A DNA stretch of 64,000 bases from Steroidobacter agaridevorans (GCF_009932555.1 NZ_BLJO01000011.1:1-64000); one strand, 5' to 3'; positions 34,805 to 44,037 are shown, counted from the stretch's first letter. Numbers and translations: made by a program. The notes: generated from the sequence alone by a model not told the origin.

Positions 34805-35908
34805 TTACCCAGGAGCGCCCAGTTGCACGCCGGTCTGCGCGGCCCGGCGCCGCTGCGCTGGATGCAACTCGGAAGAAGTCAGCCACTCGCACAAAGCCTC
34901 GACGCCCTCTGTCACGGGAATGCGGGCCTGCCAGCCCGTCGCCGACTGGAATCGCCCGGTATCGGAAACGTAGTAACGCTGGTCGCCGACGCGCCAGCGC
35001 TCGAAACGCAGCTCGATGCGTCGTTCCAGCAATTGTTCCAACTGCCGGATCAGCTCCAGCAAGCTCACCGTGTTGCCCGGGCCGCCGCCGATGTTGAACG
35101 CTCGCCCCGACAGACGGTCGATCTGGTGTCGCGCCTGTCTGAAGGCATCGACGAGGTCCTCGACGAACAGCACATCGCGAACTTGCTTGCCGTCGCCATA
35201 GATCGTGATGGGTGTGCCGGCCAGCGCGCTGCGGACCATGTGCGCAACCCAGCCCTGATCTTCGTTGCCGTGCTGATGCGGGCCATAGATGCAGCTCATG
35301 CGAAACACCGTCGTGCGCAGCCCGAAGCTGCGTGAATAGTCCAGAACATATTGCTCGGCCGCGCCCTTCGAGCAGCCATAGGGGCTGTGAAAATCCAGGT
35401 TGCGCGATTCATCGATGCCATGCGAGCGCACGCGCAAAGTCGTCGGCATATAGCGTTGCCCGTCGGCTCGAACTCGCAGGTCGTCGAGTGCGCCATACAC
35501 TTTGTTGGTCGACGTGAATATCAGCGATGGCGCGCGACTGGCGCGTCGTGCCGCCTCCAGCACATTCAGCGTGCCGAACGCATTCACATCGAAATCGAAC
35601 AGCGGATTGGCCAGGCTGCCGGTCACAGCCACCTGGGCTGCCAGATGGACGACATGCTCGACGCCTCTCATCGCGGCTGCGACTGCCTGGGGAGTTCTCA
35701 CATCGGCTTCGACAAAGTCGACCTGGCCGGGGTGATGGCGCTGCAGCCACTCGATGTTTCGTTCGCTGCCGGCACGCGCCAGCGAATCGAGGATGCGCAC
35801 ACGTTCGCCGTTGGCCAGCAGATCCGCTGCGAGATTCACGCCGACGAAGCCGGCGCCACCGGTGATCAGGACGCTGCCATGCTGCCCGTTCTTCACTGCG
35901 GCGGTCAC
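34805..35908 (-). CDS. NAD-dependent nucleotide-sugar epimerase, CDP-tyvelose 2-epimerase-like
   Basis: 367 residues from a GTG at 35908, overlapping the preceding stop (GTGA). SVLITGGAGFVGVNLAADL is the NAD-binding start; YGCSKGAAEQYVLDY holds the catalytic tyrosine and lysine; FRMSCIYGPHQHGNEDQGWVAHM and ITIYGDGKQVRDVLFVEDLV are characteristic of the CDP-paratose/tyvelose epimerase group. It acts on a nucleotide sugar in the cytoplasm. Which sugar cannot be read from sequence. Confidence 0.87.
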   Translation of the reverse strand: MTAAVKNGQHGSVLITGGAGFVGVNLAADLLANGERVRILDSLARAGSERNIEWLQRHHPGQVDFVEADVRTPQAVAAAMRGVEHVVHLAAQVAVTGSLANPLFDFDVNAFGTLNVLEAARRASRAPSLIFTSTNKVYGALDDLRVRADGQRYMPTTLRVRSHGIDESRNLDFHSPYGCSKGAAEQYVLDYSRSFGLRTTVFRMSCIYGPHQHGNEDQGWVAHMVRSALAGTPITIYGDGKQVRDVLFVEDLVDAFRQARHQIDRLSGRAFNIGGGPGNTVSLLELIRQLEQLLERRIELRFERWRVGDQRYYVSDTGRFQSATGWQARIPVTEGVEALCEWLTSSELHPAQRRRAAQTGVQLGAPG

Positions 35909-37092
35909 AGCGTCAGCCCTCTGCGGTCGAGCTCGGCGCTGGCGCGCATGAAGTTGTCATTCGCCGACGTGCCCGCCAGCCATTCGGCCAATTCCACCAG
36001 GCCGTCCTCGAACTTCACTTGCGGCCGATAGCCCAGCAGTCGCTCCGCTTTCGAGATATCTGCAAAGCAGTGCCGGATATCCCCTATTCGGTACTTGCCC
36101 GTGACCAATGGATCGACGGGCGCATTCACCGCATCGATGACGCTGTTGGCGACTTCCAGCACGGTGCGCGGCTCGCCGGAACCAATGTTGAAAGTCTCAC
36201 CGATGGCCGGGGTCGTGAGCGCCAACCGACATGCATGGGCGACGTCGCGCACGCTGACGAAGTCGCGCCGTTGCATGCCGTCCTCGAAGATCAACGGCGA
36301 GTTCCCGTTGAGGCAGCGTGACGCGAAGATCGCGAGCACGCCCGTGTAAGGATTCGACAACGCCTGATGCGGCCCGTAAGCGTTGAAGAAGCGCAGGGCC
36401 ACCGTCGGCACGCCATAGGCGGATCCGAACATGTGACACATCTGCTCCTGATCGTATTTCGACAACGCGTACACCGATGCCGGCGCGACGTGCTTGGTTT
36501 CCGGAGTCGCGACCGGCTCGAGCTCGCCCTCGGCAGTTTCGATCTCCCAACGGCCTTCGCTCAGCTGCTCGCGCGATCGCAGCTGCGGCTCGCAGTACTG
36601 TGAGCCGTTACCGCCGGGCTGCCGGTAGAGTCCTTCGCCATACACGCTCATGCTCGAAGCAACCACCAATCGTTGCAACGGACGATCCATCAACGTTTCC
36701 AACAGCAAGGCGGTGCCGCGATTGTTGATGTCCACGTAGCGCTCGATCTCGTACATGCTTTGACCGACGCCGACCGCGGCGGCCAGATGACAGACATGCG
36801 TAACGCCCTGCAGCGCTGCGGACAAGGTCTCGCGGTCGCGAATGTCGCCTTCGACGCGTTCGACGTCGGCATGCAGGTGAGCGGGAAAGCCCGGCTCCTC
36901 GCCGTGCACTTGCGCGTCGAGCGCATCGATCACGCGCACCCGTGAGCCGCTTTCGGCAAGCAGATTGGCCACGTGCGAACCGATGAAGCCCGCCCCGCCC
37001 GTCACCAGCACGAGTGCATCGCCGGACCAGCGGCCATTGCCGCCGCGCCCGGAGAATTGGATGGTTTCATCCGATGTCCATAGCTTGCCCAC
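35905..37092 (-). CDS. NAD-dependent epimerase/dehydratase, dTDP-rhamnose 4-epimerase-like
   Basis: 395 residues from a GTG at 37092, with AGGA eight bases upstream. LVLVTGGAGFIGSHVANLL binds NAD, and YALSKYDQEQM holds the catalytic pair. The long insertion near residues 140-190 resembles the dTDP-L-rhamnose 4-epimerase and WbiB-type enzymes. It is the first gene of the leftward operon and its transcript probably starts at the sigma-54-type promoter 60-80 bases upstream. Gives the operon a second epimerised nucleotide sugar. Confidence 0.87.
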   Translation of the reverse strand: MGKLWTSDETIQFSGRGGNGRWSGDALVLVTGGAGFIGSHVANLLAESGSRVRVIDALDAQVHGEEPGFPAHLHADVERVEGDIRDRETLSAALQGVTHVCHLAAAVGVGQSMYEIERYVDINNRGTALLLETLMDRPLQRLVVASSMSVYGEGLYRQPGGNGSQYCEPQLRSREQLSEGRWEIETAEGELEPVATPETKHVAPASVYALSKYDQEQMCHMFGSAYGVPTVALRFFNAYGPHQALSNPYTGVLAIFASRCLNGNSPLIFEDGMQRRDFVSVRDVAHACRLALTTPAIGETFNIGSGEPRTVLEVANSVIDAVNAPVDPLVTGKYRIGDIRHCFADISKAERLLGYRPQVKFEDGLVELAEWLAGTSANDNFMRASAELDRRGLTL

Positions 37093-37155
37093 TAGGAGTT
37101 CCTCGACAGCGGTCGGTGACGACTCACGATCGCGAGCCGATATATCGAGGTAAGT

Positions 37156-37171
37156 AGCAACAAGCGTGCCG
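37156..37171 (-). promoter_or_regulatory. near-consensus sigma-54 promoter for the leftward operon
   Basis: On the minus strand it reads CGGCACG-CTTG-TTGCT, against the consensus TGGCACG-N4-TTGC(A/T): one mismatch, with GG-N10-GC spacing exact. Transcription would start near 37145, about 50 bases before the GTG at 37092. A sigma-54 activator gene (44038-45069) lies at the far end of the cluster. Confidence 0.75.
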
Positions 37172-37172
37172 C

Positions 37173-37197
37173 CGCTGCGACATCGTTACACGCAGCG
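37173..37197. promoter_or_regulatory. inverted repeat beside the sigma-54 promoter, possible activator site
   Basis: CGCTGCG and CGCAGCG form a perfect 7-base inverted repeat with an 11-base spacer, immediately upstream of the -24 element of the leftward promoter and between the two divergent operons. The protein that binds it is unknown. Confidence 0.5.
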
Positions 37198-37262
37198 AAA
37201 AAGCAGCTCGCAGAGAGCGGACCGGGAAAAAAAGTTACATGGCTACGGAGCGGCTACACGCT

Positions 37263-37274
37263 TCGACGCGTCGA
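37263..37274. promoter_or_regulatory. perfect 12-base palindrome in the divergent control region
   Basis: TCGACGCGTCGA is a perfect palindrome about 85 bases upstream of the TTG start at 37357. It may be an operator of the rightward operon; chance is possible at this length and GC content. Confidence 0.35.
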
Positions 37275-37356
37275 GCGGCGCGCTTCTCGTCGATCCGAAG
37301 CCTTGCATGATTCGTGCATCACCGTTCGCGACAGGCACACCTCGCGGGAGACGGCA

Positions 37357-38496
37357 TTGAACGCTGAGACAGTGAACGTTGGCATCGTCGGCGCCGGCAA
37401 CTGCGCATCTTCCTTCGTGCAAGGCTTGCACTACTACCACGATGCCGACGACGACGCGGTCATCCCCGGTTTGATGCACGCCAGAGTGGGGCCTTACCAC
37501 GTGCGTGACATCCGAATCACCTCGGCATTCGACATCACCGCACCCAAAGTCGGCAAAGATCTGTCGGAAGCGTTGCTCGCTCCGCCCAACAACACGCGAG
37601 TATTCGCGCCGGTGCCTGCGCTGGGCGTCAAGGTCGCGCGAGGCCGCACGCTCGACGGCATCGGCATCTATCTCGAAGACGAGCTGATCGAGTCGGGTGC
37701 CGCGGAAGCGGATGTTGTGAAGGTCCTGCGGGACAGCGGCACGCAGATTCTGGTCTCCTATCTTCCGGTGGGCTCGCAGCGTGCGACCGAATGGTATGCG
37801 TTGCGCGCCCTCGAAGCCGGCTGCGCGTTCGTCAATTGCATTCCAGTGTTCATCGCTTCGGATGCCGACTGGCGGCGCCGTTTCGAAGTGGCGCGCCTGC
37901 CGCTGGTCGGCGATGACATCAAGAGCCAGGTCGGCGCGACCATCGTGCATCGGGCGCTGGCCAATCTGTTCCGTGAGCGCGGCGTGAGTCTGGATCATAC
38001 ATACCAGCTCAACTTCGGCGGCAACGCCGATTTCAAGAACATGCTGGAACGGGAGCGACTGGTCTCGAAGAAGCTGTCCAAGACGCGCTCGGTCACCAGT
38101 CAGATCGACGTGGCGCCGGGCAACATCCATGTCGGCCCGAGCGATCATGTCGAGTGGCTGAGCGACAGGAAGTGGGCCTACATCCGCATGGAAGGCACGG
38201 CATTCGGCGGCTCGCCGCTGAATATCGAGTTGAAGCTCGAAGTGTGGGACTCGCCGAACTCCGCGGGCGTGGTGATCGACGCCGTACGCTGTGCGCAGCT
38301 CGCGCTCGATCGTCGCGTAGGCGGCGCACTGACAGGGCCGTCGAGCTATTTCATGAAATCGCCGCCTCAGCAGTTCACCGATCACGTCGCGCGCCAGCTG
38401 ACGCTCGACTTCATCGCCGGCAAGGCCACTCAGGATCAACCTCATGACCAACGACCTCGTGTTCGTGCGCCACGCCACGTGCGAGCGCATGGATGA
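37357..38496 (+). CDS. myo-inositol-1-phosphate synthase (actinobacterial type)
   Basis: 379 residues from a TTG at 37357, with GGGAG eight bases upstream. It converts glucose 6-phosphate to inositol 3-phosphate with NAD as a bound cofactor. [18 protein letters not shown] is the NAD-binding loop; [15 protein letters not shown] and [26 protein letters not shown] and [20 protein letters not shown] match the Mycobacterium Ino1 class that I know. First gene of the rightward operon. Its end overlaps the next gene by 53 bases in another frame. Rare in gammaproteobacteria, so horizontal transfer is likely. Confidence 0.92.
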   Translation: MNAETVNVGIVGAGNCASSFVQGLHYYHDADDDAVIPGLMHARVGPYHVRDIRITSAFDITAPKVGKDLSEALLAPPNNTRVFAPVPALGVKVARGRTLDGIGIYLEDELIESGAAEADVVKVLRDSGTQILVSYLPVGSQRATEWYALRALEAGCAFVNCIPVFIASDADWRRRFEVARLPLVGDDIKSQVGATIVHRALANLFRERGVSLDHTYQLNFGGNADFKNMLERERLVSKKLSKTRSVTSQIDVAPGNIHVGPSDHVEWLSDRKWAYIRMEGTAFGGSPLNIELKLEVWDSPNSAGVVIDAVRCAQLALDRRVGGALTGPSSYFMKSPPQQFTDHVARQLTLDFIAGKATQDQPHDQRPRVRAPRHVRAHG

Positions 38497-39043
38497 GATG
38501 TTGCTGGGACGCACGGTCGACGCGCCGCTCGCCGCCGTCGGAGTCCGGGAAGCAGAAGCCATGGCAAGCATGCTCGCTCCAGCGCCGGAAGCCTTGCTCG
38601 TGGTGAGCCCGCGCCGTCGCGCTCAACAAACTGCGGCAGCCATTGCCGCTCGCAGTCAGTGCGAGCTCGTGACGGCGTGCGACATTGACGAACTGGACTT
38701 TGGGCACTGGTCAGGACAAACATTCGCCGAGCTTGCCCAAGATCCAGCCTGGCGGCGATGGAACGAGCAGCGCGACAGCGCAGCTACCCCAGCGGGCGAG
38801 CGGATCAGGGACGTGCAGACACGAGTGCTGCGCCATCTGCATCGACTGCGTGAGGCTTTTCCCGGTCGGCCGATGATCCTGGTGACGCACGCGGAAGTGA
38901 TTCGTGCCGCGCTCCTGTACTGGCTGCAAGCGCCGGTCGATGTATATCGGCGACTGGCGATCAGTCCTGCGTCGATCAGCCGCGTGAGCCTGAACGACTG
39001 GGGCCCACGCATCGATGCCATCAACCAGCGGGCATCTCTATGA
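38444..39043 (+). CDS. histidine phosphatase (phosphoglycerate-mutase-like), possible inositol phosphatase
   Basis: 199 residues. [25 protein letters not shown] carries the RHA/G phosphohistidine motif, and [17 protein letters not shown] the second histidine, with glutamate in [10 protein letters not shown]. These enzymes remove phosphate from small molecules. Next to inositol-phosphate synthase, it is a candidate for making free inositol or for processing another phosphate intermediate; this is inference from position only. It overlaps the neighbour on both sides (53 bases before; ATGA after). Confidence 0.88.
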   Translation: MTNDLVFVRHATCERMDEMLLGRTVDAPLAAVGVREAEAMASMLAPAPEALLVVSPRRRAQQTAAAIAARSQCELVTACDIDELDFGHWSGQTFAELAQDPAWRRWNEQRDSAATPAGERIRDVQTRVLRHLHRLREAFPGRPMILVTHAEVIRAALLYWLQAPVDVYRRLAISPASISRVSLNDWGPRIDAINQRASL

Positions 39044-40188
39044 AAATTGCGATCTTCGGTTTGACCATCAGCTCCTCGTGGGGCAACGGCCACGCCACGC
39101 TGTGGCGTGGACTCGGCAAGGCGTTGGCGTCTCTCGGACACGAGTTCGTGTTCTTCGAACGCGACGTGCCGTACTACGCCGCGAGTCGCGACTGGCCTTC
39201 GCTGCCGCCGTCATTGGGGGATAGCGAGCTCGTGCTGTACTCGGACTGGTCCACCATCGAGGGCCGTGTCCGCCGCGAGCTTGCTGAGTGTGACACGGCG
39301 ATCGTCTCGTCGTATTGCTTCGACGCGCAGGCCGCGACCGACACGATCCTCGACGCTCAGCATCCGCTCGCGGTGTTCTACGACCTCGACACGCCGATCA
39401 CGCTGGATGCCTTGCGCTCCGGCAAGCAAGTTCCTTACATCCCCTGGCGCGGTCTCGGCGATTTCGATCTGGTGCTGAGCTACACCGGTGGCGCTGCGCT
39501 GGAAGCACTACGAAGCGATCTGTGCGCGCATCACGTCCGCGCGTTGTATGGCCATGTCGATCCCGACGTTCATCACCCGGTCGCTCCGGTGGAACGATAT
39601 CGAGCGATGTTGTCGTGGCTGGGCACCTACTCCGCCGACCGGCAGGTCATGCTCGAAGAATTGTTTGTCGCGCCGGCGCGGCTGCGGCCTCGGGACAAGT
39701 TCCTGATAGGCGGCGCGCAGTATCCGGAGCACTTTCCCTGGAGCAACAACGTCTATTTCGTCTATCACCTGCCGCCGCAGGAGCATGCGGCATTCTTCTC
39801 GTCGTCGCGCCTGACGTTGAATGTCACTCGCGAGCCGATGGCTCGCATGGGCTGGTGCCCGTCGGGTCGATTGTTCGAGGCCGCTGCCTGCGGAGCCGCG
39901 GTGCTCTCCGACGAATGGTGCGGCCTGGATGACTTCTACACACCCGGCGAGCAGGTGCTGGTCGCCCGCACCGCCGACGACACGCTGACGGCGCTGGATA
40001 TGAGCGATGCGAAGCTACAGGCGATCGGACGCGCCGCGCGCGAACGTACTTTGGATGAGCACACCAGCCTGCGTCGCGCGAAGCAGCTGATTGATTACCT
40101 GGAGGAGGTTCGCTCGCCGTTTCATCCGCGAGCCATGCAGGGATCGGCACAAAATTATGACCAGACTTTCGACGCAGCGAGGCCATGA
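39040..40188 (+). CDS. CgeB-type glycosyltransferase (paralogue 3)
   Basis: 382 residues, starting on the previous stop (ATGA). It has the same plan as paralogue 1: ISSSWGNGHATLWRGLGKALASLGHEFVFFERDVPYYA at the start and LFEAAACGAAVLSDEWCGLDDFYTPGEQVL near the end. A proline-histidine-glutamate rich turn (YHLPPQEHAAFFSSSRLTLNVTREPMARMGW) lies between. It is a cytoplasmic GT-B enzyme. Being on the opposite operon from its close relative suggests duplication within the cluster. Confidence 0.87.
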   Translation: MKIAIFGLTISSSWGNGHATLWRGLGKALASLGHEFVFFERDVPYYAASRDWPSLPPSLGDSELVLYSDWSTIEGRVRRELAECDTAIVSSYCFDAQAATDTILDAQHPLAVFYDLDTPITLDALRSGKQVPYIPWRGLGDFDLVLSYTGGAALEALRSDLCAHHVRALYGHVDPDVHHPVAPVERYRAMLSWLGTYSADRQVMLEELFVAPARLRPRDKFLIGGAQYPEHFPWSNNVYFVYHLPPQEHAAFFSSSRLTLNVTREPMARMGWCPSGRLFEAAACGAAVLSDEWCGLDDFYTPGEQVLVARTADDTLTALDMSDAKLQAIGRAARERTLDEHTSLRRAKQLIDYLEEVRSPFHPRAMQGSAQNYDQTFDAARP

Positions 40189-40982
40189 CCATGTGGGGCA
40201 TCGTTCCTGCAGCCGGCCGTGGCAGTCGTATCCAACCGTTAGCCTTCTCCAAGGAGCTGCTGCCGGTGGGCTCGCGCATGTTGGACGACACGCAGCGGCC
40301 TTGTGCGGTCAGCGAATATTTGCTGGAACGGATGATCCGTGGCGGCGCCGATAAGATCTGTTTCGTCATCGGCGCGGGCAAGTCCGACATTCTGGAGTAC
40401 TTCGGCGGCCAGTTCGGCGGCGCGGACCTCGCTTACGTCGTGCAGCCCCAACCTGCCGGGCTATGCGATGCCGTGTTCCGTGCGCGTGCCCTGGTGGCGC
40501 CCGACGATACTGTCGCCATCGGCTTGCCGGACACCATCTGGTTTCCAGATCACGGCCTCGCCGCGTTGCCTGACGACCAGCTGTCGTTCCTGCTGTTTCC
40601 AGTGGAGCGACCGGAGCAATTCGACGCCGTCATGCTGGCGGACGATCAATCGCACGTGGTCGAGATCCGGGTCAAACAACAGGATCCCGGCACGCACTGG
40701 ATCTGGGGTGCGTTCAAGATGCCCGGCGCCGTTCTGCACGAACTGCATGAGCTCTGGCAGCGACGCAATCGAAGCGATGAGTTCTTTGGAACCTTGATCA
40801 ATGCCTACCTGGCGGACGGCGGCGAAGCGCTCGGCATCAAGGCCGGCGAGGCTTATGTCGATGTCGGCACATTGCAAGGCTATCGCGCCGCCATGCTGAT
40901 GCTCGGCGAAACGCCGCCAGGCTCCGCCGCCATGCCGACGCCAGTCGCCCGTGAATCAGCTCGTATCGAGGTGCGGACATGA
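40185..40982 (+). CDS. sugar nucleotidyltransferase (GT-A fold, NTP_transferase)
   Basis: 265 residues, starting on the previous stop (ATGA). The start GIVPAAGRGSRIQPLAFSKELLPVG is the nucleotide-binding signature; VIGAGKSDILEYFGGQFGGADLAYVVQPQPAGLCDAV holds the sugar-phosphate side, and AYVDVGTLQGYRAAM is typical of glucose-1-phosphate nucleotidyltransferases. It joins a nucleotide to a sugar 1-phosphate to make donors for the glycosyltransferases. Phosphopentomutase downstream may supply a pentose 1-phosphate, but that link is speculative. Confidence 0.88.
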   Translation: MTMWGIVPAAGRGSRIQPLAFSKELLPVGSRMLDDTQRPCAVSEYLLERMIRGGADKICFVIGAGKSDILEYFGGQFGGADLAYVVQPQPAGLCDAVFRARALVAPDDTVAIGLPDTIWFPDHGLAALPDDQLSFLLFPVERPEQFDAVMLADDQSHVVEIRVKQQDPGTHWIWGAFKMPGAVLHELHELWQRRNRSDEFFGTLINAYLADGGEALGIKAGEAYVDVGTLQGYRAAMLMLGETPPGSAAMPTPVARESARIEVRT

Positions 40983-41911
40983 TCGAAGCCGCGATGATCT
41001 GGAATGAGCCGAATAACAAATCGCATTGGGATCCGGAGGTCGATCCCGGTTGGCCACAGTTCGCACAGATGGCGTGCCTCGCGGGTCAGGCGATTCGCTC
41101 AGCGAACCCTCGCTTGCCCCGCGTGCTCGGCGGCATGTCGCCGATCGATCCGGCCTTTCTGCAGAATCTCGCCGGACGCGGCGTACTCGAGCATGTCGAT
41201 GTCGTCGCGGTGCACGGCTTTCCGCTCGACTGGAATCTCTGGTGCATCGATGAATGGCCGCAGAAGATCGAGGAAATTCGCGCGGCAACGTCCCTGCCCG
41301 TCTGGGTCACCGAGGTCGGCGTTTCGAGCTTCGGGGCCGAAGAGGTGCAAGCATGGGGCGTGGATCGAACTGCCGCGCTACTCATAGGCAAGGCACCGCG
41401 CATTCAGTGGTACAGCCTCTACGATCTACCCCGCGCCTGGCCCGCAACGACGCGCCATCGGGAAGCCGAAGGCTCGTCCTATTACAGACATTTCCATATG
41501 GGCCTGCTGCGCGAGGACGGCACGCCGAAGCAGGCGTTGGAAAGATTCGGGCAGCACACGCCTGCGATGGGCATCTGTCAGTGGTTCCATTTCGAAGATC
41601 CTCGGCTCGATGACGCAGTGACCTGGCTGAAACGTCTCGGCGTGCGTCATCTGCGCACCGGTCTGTCATGGGCCGACAGCTTCCGCCCGAACGCGCTCGC
41701 CTGGTTCGATCGGCAGATGCAGGCGCTGCAGGACTTCGATGTCACCGTGACTTTCTGCTTCACGCCCGAGCACCTGGGCATCCTGCCCCATCACACCAGC
41801 GCGCCGCGCGAGCCGGAGCGATTCGCCGAGTTCTGCGCATCGATGATCGAGCGTTACGCCCCCGTCATGGCGAGCGATGCACGTGTAACCAACAGAGTGG
41901 CCGTCGCATGA
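40979..41911 (+). CDS. clan-A glycosidase-like protein, apparently circularly permuted
   Basis: 310 residues, starting on the previous stop. It opens at IWNEPN (acid/base Glu10) and has the nucleophile pattern WVTEVGVSS (Glu112), the second half of a GH39/GH5-like barrel. From residue 193 ([20 protein letters not shown], then [18 protein letters not shown] and ending [16 protein letters not shown] at 281-296) the sequence reads like the first three strands of such a barrel, which normally precede NEP. The halves therefore look swapped. The ribosome and operon context support this start. It may cut or transfer a glycoside; beta-xylosidase-like is only a family-level guess. Confidence 0.75.
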   Translation: MIEAAMIWNEPNNKSHWDPEVDPGWPQFAQMACLAGQAIRSANPRLPRVLGGMSPIDPAFLQNLAGRGVLEHVDVVAVHGFPLDWNLWCIDEWPQKIEEIRAATSLPVWVTEVGVSSFGAEEVQAWGVDRTAALLIGKAPRIQWYSLYDLPRAWPATTRHREAEGSSYYRHFHMGLLREDGTPKQALERFGQHTPAMGICQWFHFEDPRLDDAVTWLKRLGVRHLRTGLSWADSFRPNALAWFDRQMQALQDFDVTVTFCFTPEHLGILPHHTSAPREPERFAEFCASMIERYAPVMASDARVTNRVAVA

Positions 41912-43143
41912 CCCGCGCATTCATCATCGTGCTGGACTCGCTGGGGGTGGGCGGCGCCCCCGATGCCGATCGCTACGGCGATGTTGGCTCCGACACCTTG
42001 GGTCACATCGCGCAACGATGTGCCGGCGGCGATGCCGATCGCAGTGGTATCAGACATGGGCCTTTGGACCTGCCCAATCTCGCCGCCCTCGGTCTGGGCG
42101 AGTGTTGTCGTGCAGCCACCGGCATCGAGGCGCCGGGCCTTGAAATATCCGCCTGGCGAATCGGTCATGCGGGCGCCGCCGCCGAAGTCTCGACAGGCAA
42201 AGACTCGCAGTCCGGACATTGGGAGATCGCCGGCAGCCCGGTCGATTTCGAATGGGCTTATTTCCCGCACACCGAGCCGTGCTTCCCACGGTCGCTGATC
42301 GACAAACTATGCGAGCGCGGCGGCTTCGACGGCGTGCTCGGGAATAAACATGCGTCCGGCACACAGATCATCGACGAGTTGGGCGACGAGCATGTGCGCA
42401 CCGGCAGGCCGATCTGTTACACCTCCGCCGACAGCGTGTTTCAAATCGCCGCTCACGAACAGCGCTTCGGACTGGAGCGCCTGTATTGGACCTGCAAGAT
42501 TGCGCGCGAACTGCTCGACGAGATGCGCGTCGGCAGAGTGATCGCGCGACCGTTCGTGACGACCCACGATGGTTATCGGCGAACTTCGAATCGTCGCGAC
42601 TATGGAGTGCCGCCGCCGTTCCCCACGCTGTTGAGTCGTGCGCAAGGCGCCCGGCGCGAAGTGGTCTCGGTCGGGAAGATCGGCGACCTGTTCTGCCATA
42701 CGGCGACCGGCCGTGAGCTGAAAGGCAAGGACAACGACGCGGTGTTCGATCAAGCCCTCGATGCGATGAGACATCTTGGGCAGGGCGGGCTGATGTTCGT
42801 CAATCTCGTCGACTTCGACACCTTGTACGGTCACCGGCGCGACGTACCGGGTTACGCAGCGGCGTTGGAAGCGTTCGATGCACGCCTGCCCGAATTCCTG
42901 CAGCAGCTCGATGACGGCGACCTCGCCATCATCACCGGCGATCATGGTTGCGATCCGACCTGGAGCGGCTCGGATCACACTCGCGAATGTGTGCCGGTGC
43001 TCGCGTTCGGCCCGAACTTCAAGCACGGCGGCGTGCAGCGTCATGCCTTGGGCCGACGCGCCAGCTTCGCGGACATGGGCGCGACGGTCGCCCGGCATCT
43101 CGGGCTGGCAGCCGGCGATCATGGCCATTCCTTCTTATGGTAG
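41908..43143 (+). CDS. phosphopentomutase-like enzyme
   Basis: 411 residues, starting on the previous stop (ATGA). It belongs to the DeoB group of the alkaline-phosphatase superfamily: [30 protein letters not shown] (Asp10 metal site), [10 protein letters not shown] at 98-106 and [24 protein letters not shown] near the end. The place of the phosphorylated Thr of characterised enzymes (KDT) reads KDS, Ser100. Normally it interconverts ribose 1- and 5-phosphate. Its place inside a sugar cluster suggests a pentose-phosphate step for the product. Confidence 0.88.
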   Translation: MTRAFIIVLDSLGVGGAPDADRYGDVGSDTLGHIAQRCAGGDADRSGIRHGPLDLPNLAALGLGECCRAATGIEAPGLEISAWRIGHAGAAAEVSTGKDSQSGHWEIAGSPVDFEWAYFPHTEPCFPRSLIDKLCERGGFDGVLGNKHASGTQIIDELGDEHVRTGRPICYTSADSVFQIAAHEQRFGLERLYWTCKIARELLDEMRVGRVIARPFVTTHDGYRRTSNRRDYGVPPPFPTLLSRAQGARREVVSVGKIGDLFCHTATGRELKGKDNDAVFDQALDAMRHLGQGGLMFVNLVDFDTLYGHRRDVPGYAAALEAFDARLPEFLQQLDDGDLAIITGDHGCDPTWSGSDHTRECVPVLAFGPNFKHGGVQRHALGRRASFADMGATVARHLGLAAGDHGHSFLW

Positions 43144-43149
43144 CCGGCC

Positions 43150-44037
43150 GTGAACACCTGGAACGAAGCCATGAGCCGAGGCGATTTCGGTTCAGCCTGG
43201 GCAATCAGCGACGCCGTCCTGGAAGAGCGCGTCCGGCGCGGCGAGATCTGTAGCCACCTGCCCAGGCATCAGCAATTCGTCTGGCATGGCGAGCGGCTGG
43301 CGGGCCGACGCGTCTTCGTCCGCTGTTATCACGGACTCGGCGACACGCTGCAATTCGTGCGTCTGCTCGCCCATCCGCGACTGCGTGCTGCCGAACTCAC
43401 GCTCTGGGTGCAGCCCGCGTTGATCAAGCTGCTGCAAACGGTGCGCGGCATCGATCGGATCCTGCCGCTGCACGAAGGCGATCCGAGTCTCGATTACGAT
43501 GTGGACATCGAGATCATGGAACTGCCGCATGCATTGCGGCTGGACGTGGACGAGCTCCCCGGCCCCATGCCTTATATATATGTACCCGGCTCCGCGCCGA
43601 AGCGGGCGTCGCTGCGCCGGCGCATCGGCGTGTGCTGGTCGGCCGGTGAATGGGATCCGAAACGATCGCTGAGCGCGACCGAGCTGCGTCAATGGGCGAA
43701 GTTGAGCGATGTGCGCTGGTTCAGCCTGCAATTTCCACCGGCGACCTGCGCGCTGCCGGCTGCCTCGATCGCTTCTCGAGATATCGTGGAAATGGCCGCC
43801 CGCATGCAACTGCTCGATCTGATCATCACCGTGGATACGATGACTGCGCATCTGGCCGGCGCACTCGGGCTGCCAGTCTGGCTGCTGCTGCCTCATGCCC
43901 CCGATTGGCGCTGGATGCTCGAGCGCGACGATTCGCCGTGGTATCCGACGATGCGCTTGTTTCGTCAGACCAGCGCCGGCGACTGGACCACCGTCATCGA
44001 ACAGGTGCATCAGGAGCTGGCGCAGCCGCTCCACTGA
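43150..44037 (+). CDS. GT9-like glycosyltransferase
   Basis: 295 residues from a GTG at 43150, six bases after the phosphopentomutase stop. It lacks the N-terminal tetratricopeptide repeats of many relatives and holds RRVFVRCYHGLGDTLQFVRLLAHPRL, then IGVCWSAGEW and a C-terminal ITVDTMTAHLAGALGLPVWLLLPHAPDWRWMLERDDSPWYPTMRLFRQ, the ADP-heptose-glycosyltransferase-like donor site. It is the last gene of the rightward operon and meets the convergent activator gene stop to stop. Probably transfers a sugar in the cytoplasm. Confidence 0.82.
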   Translation: MNTWNEAMSRGDFGSAWAISDAVLEERVRRGEICSHLPRHQQFVWHGERLAGRRVFVRCYHGLGDTLQFVRLLAHPRLRAAELTLWVQPALIKLLQTVRGIDRILPLHEGDPSLDYDVDIEIMELPHALRLDVDELPGPMPYIYVPGSAPKRASLRRRIGVCWSAGEWDPKRSLSATELRQWAKLSDVRWFSLQFPPATCALPAASIASRDIVEMAARMQLLDLIITVDTMTAHLAGALGLPVWLLLPHAPDWRWMLERDDSPWYPTMRLFRQTSAGDWTTVIEQVHQELAQPLH

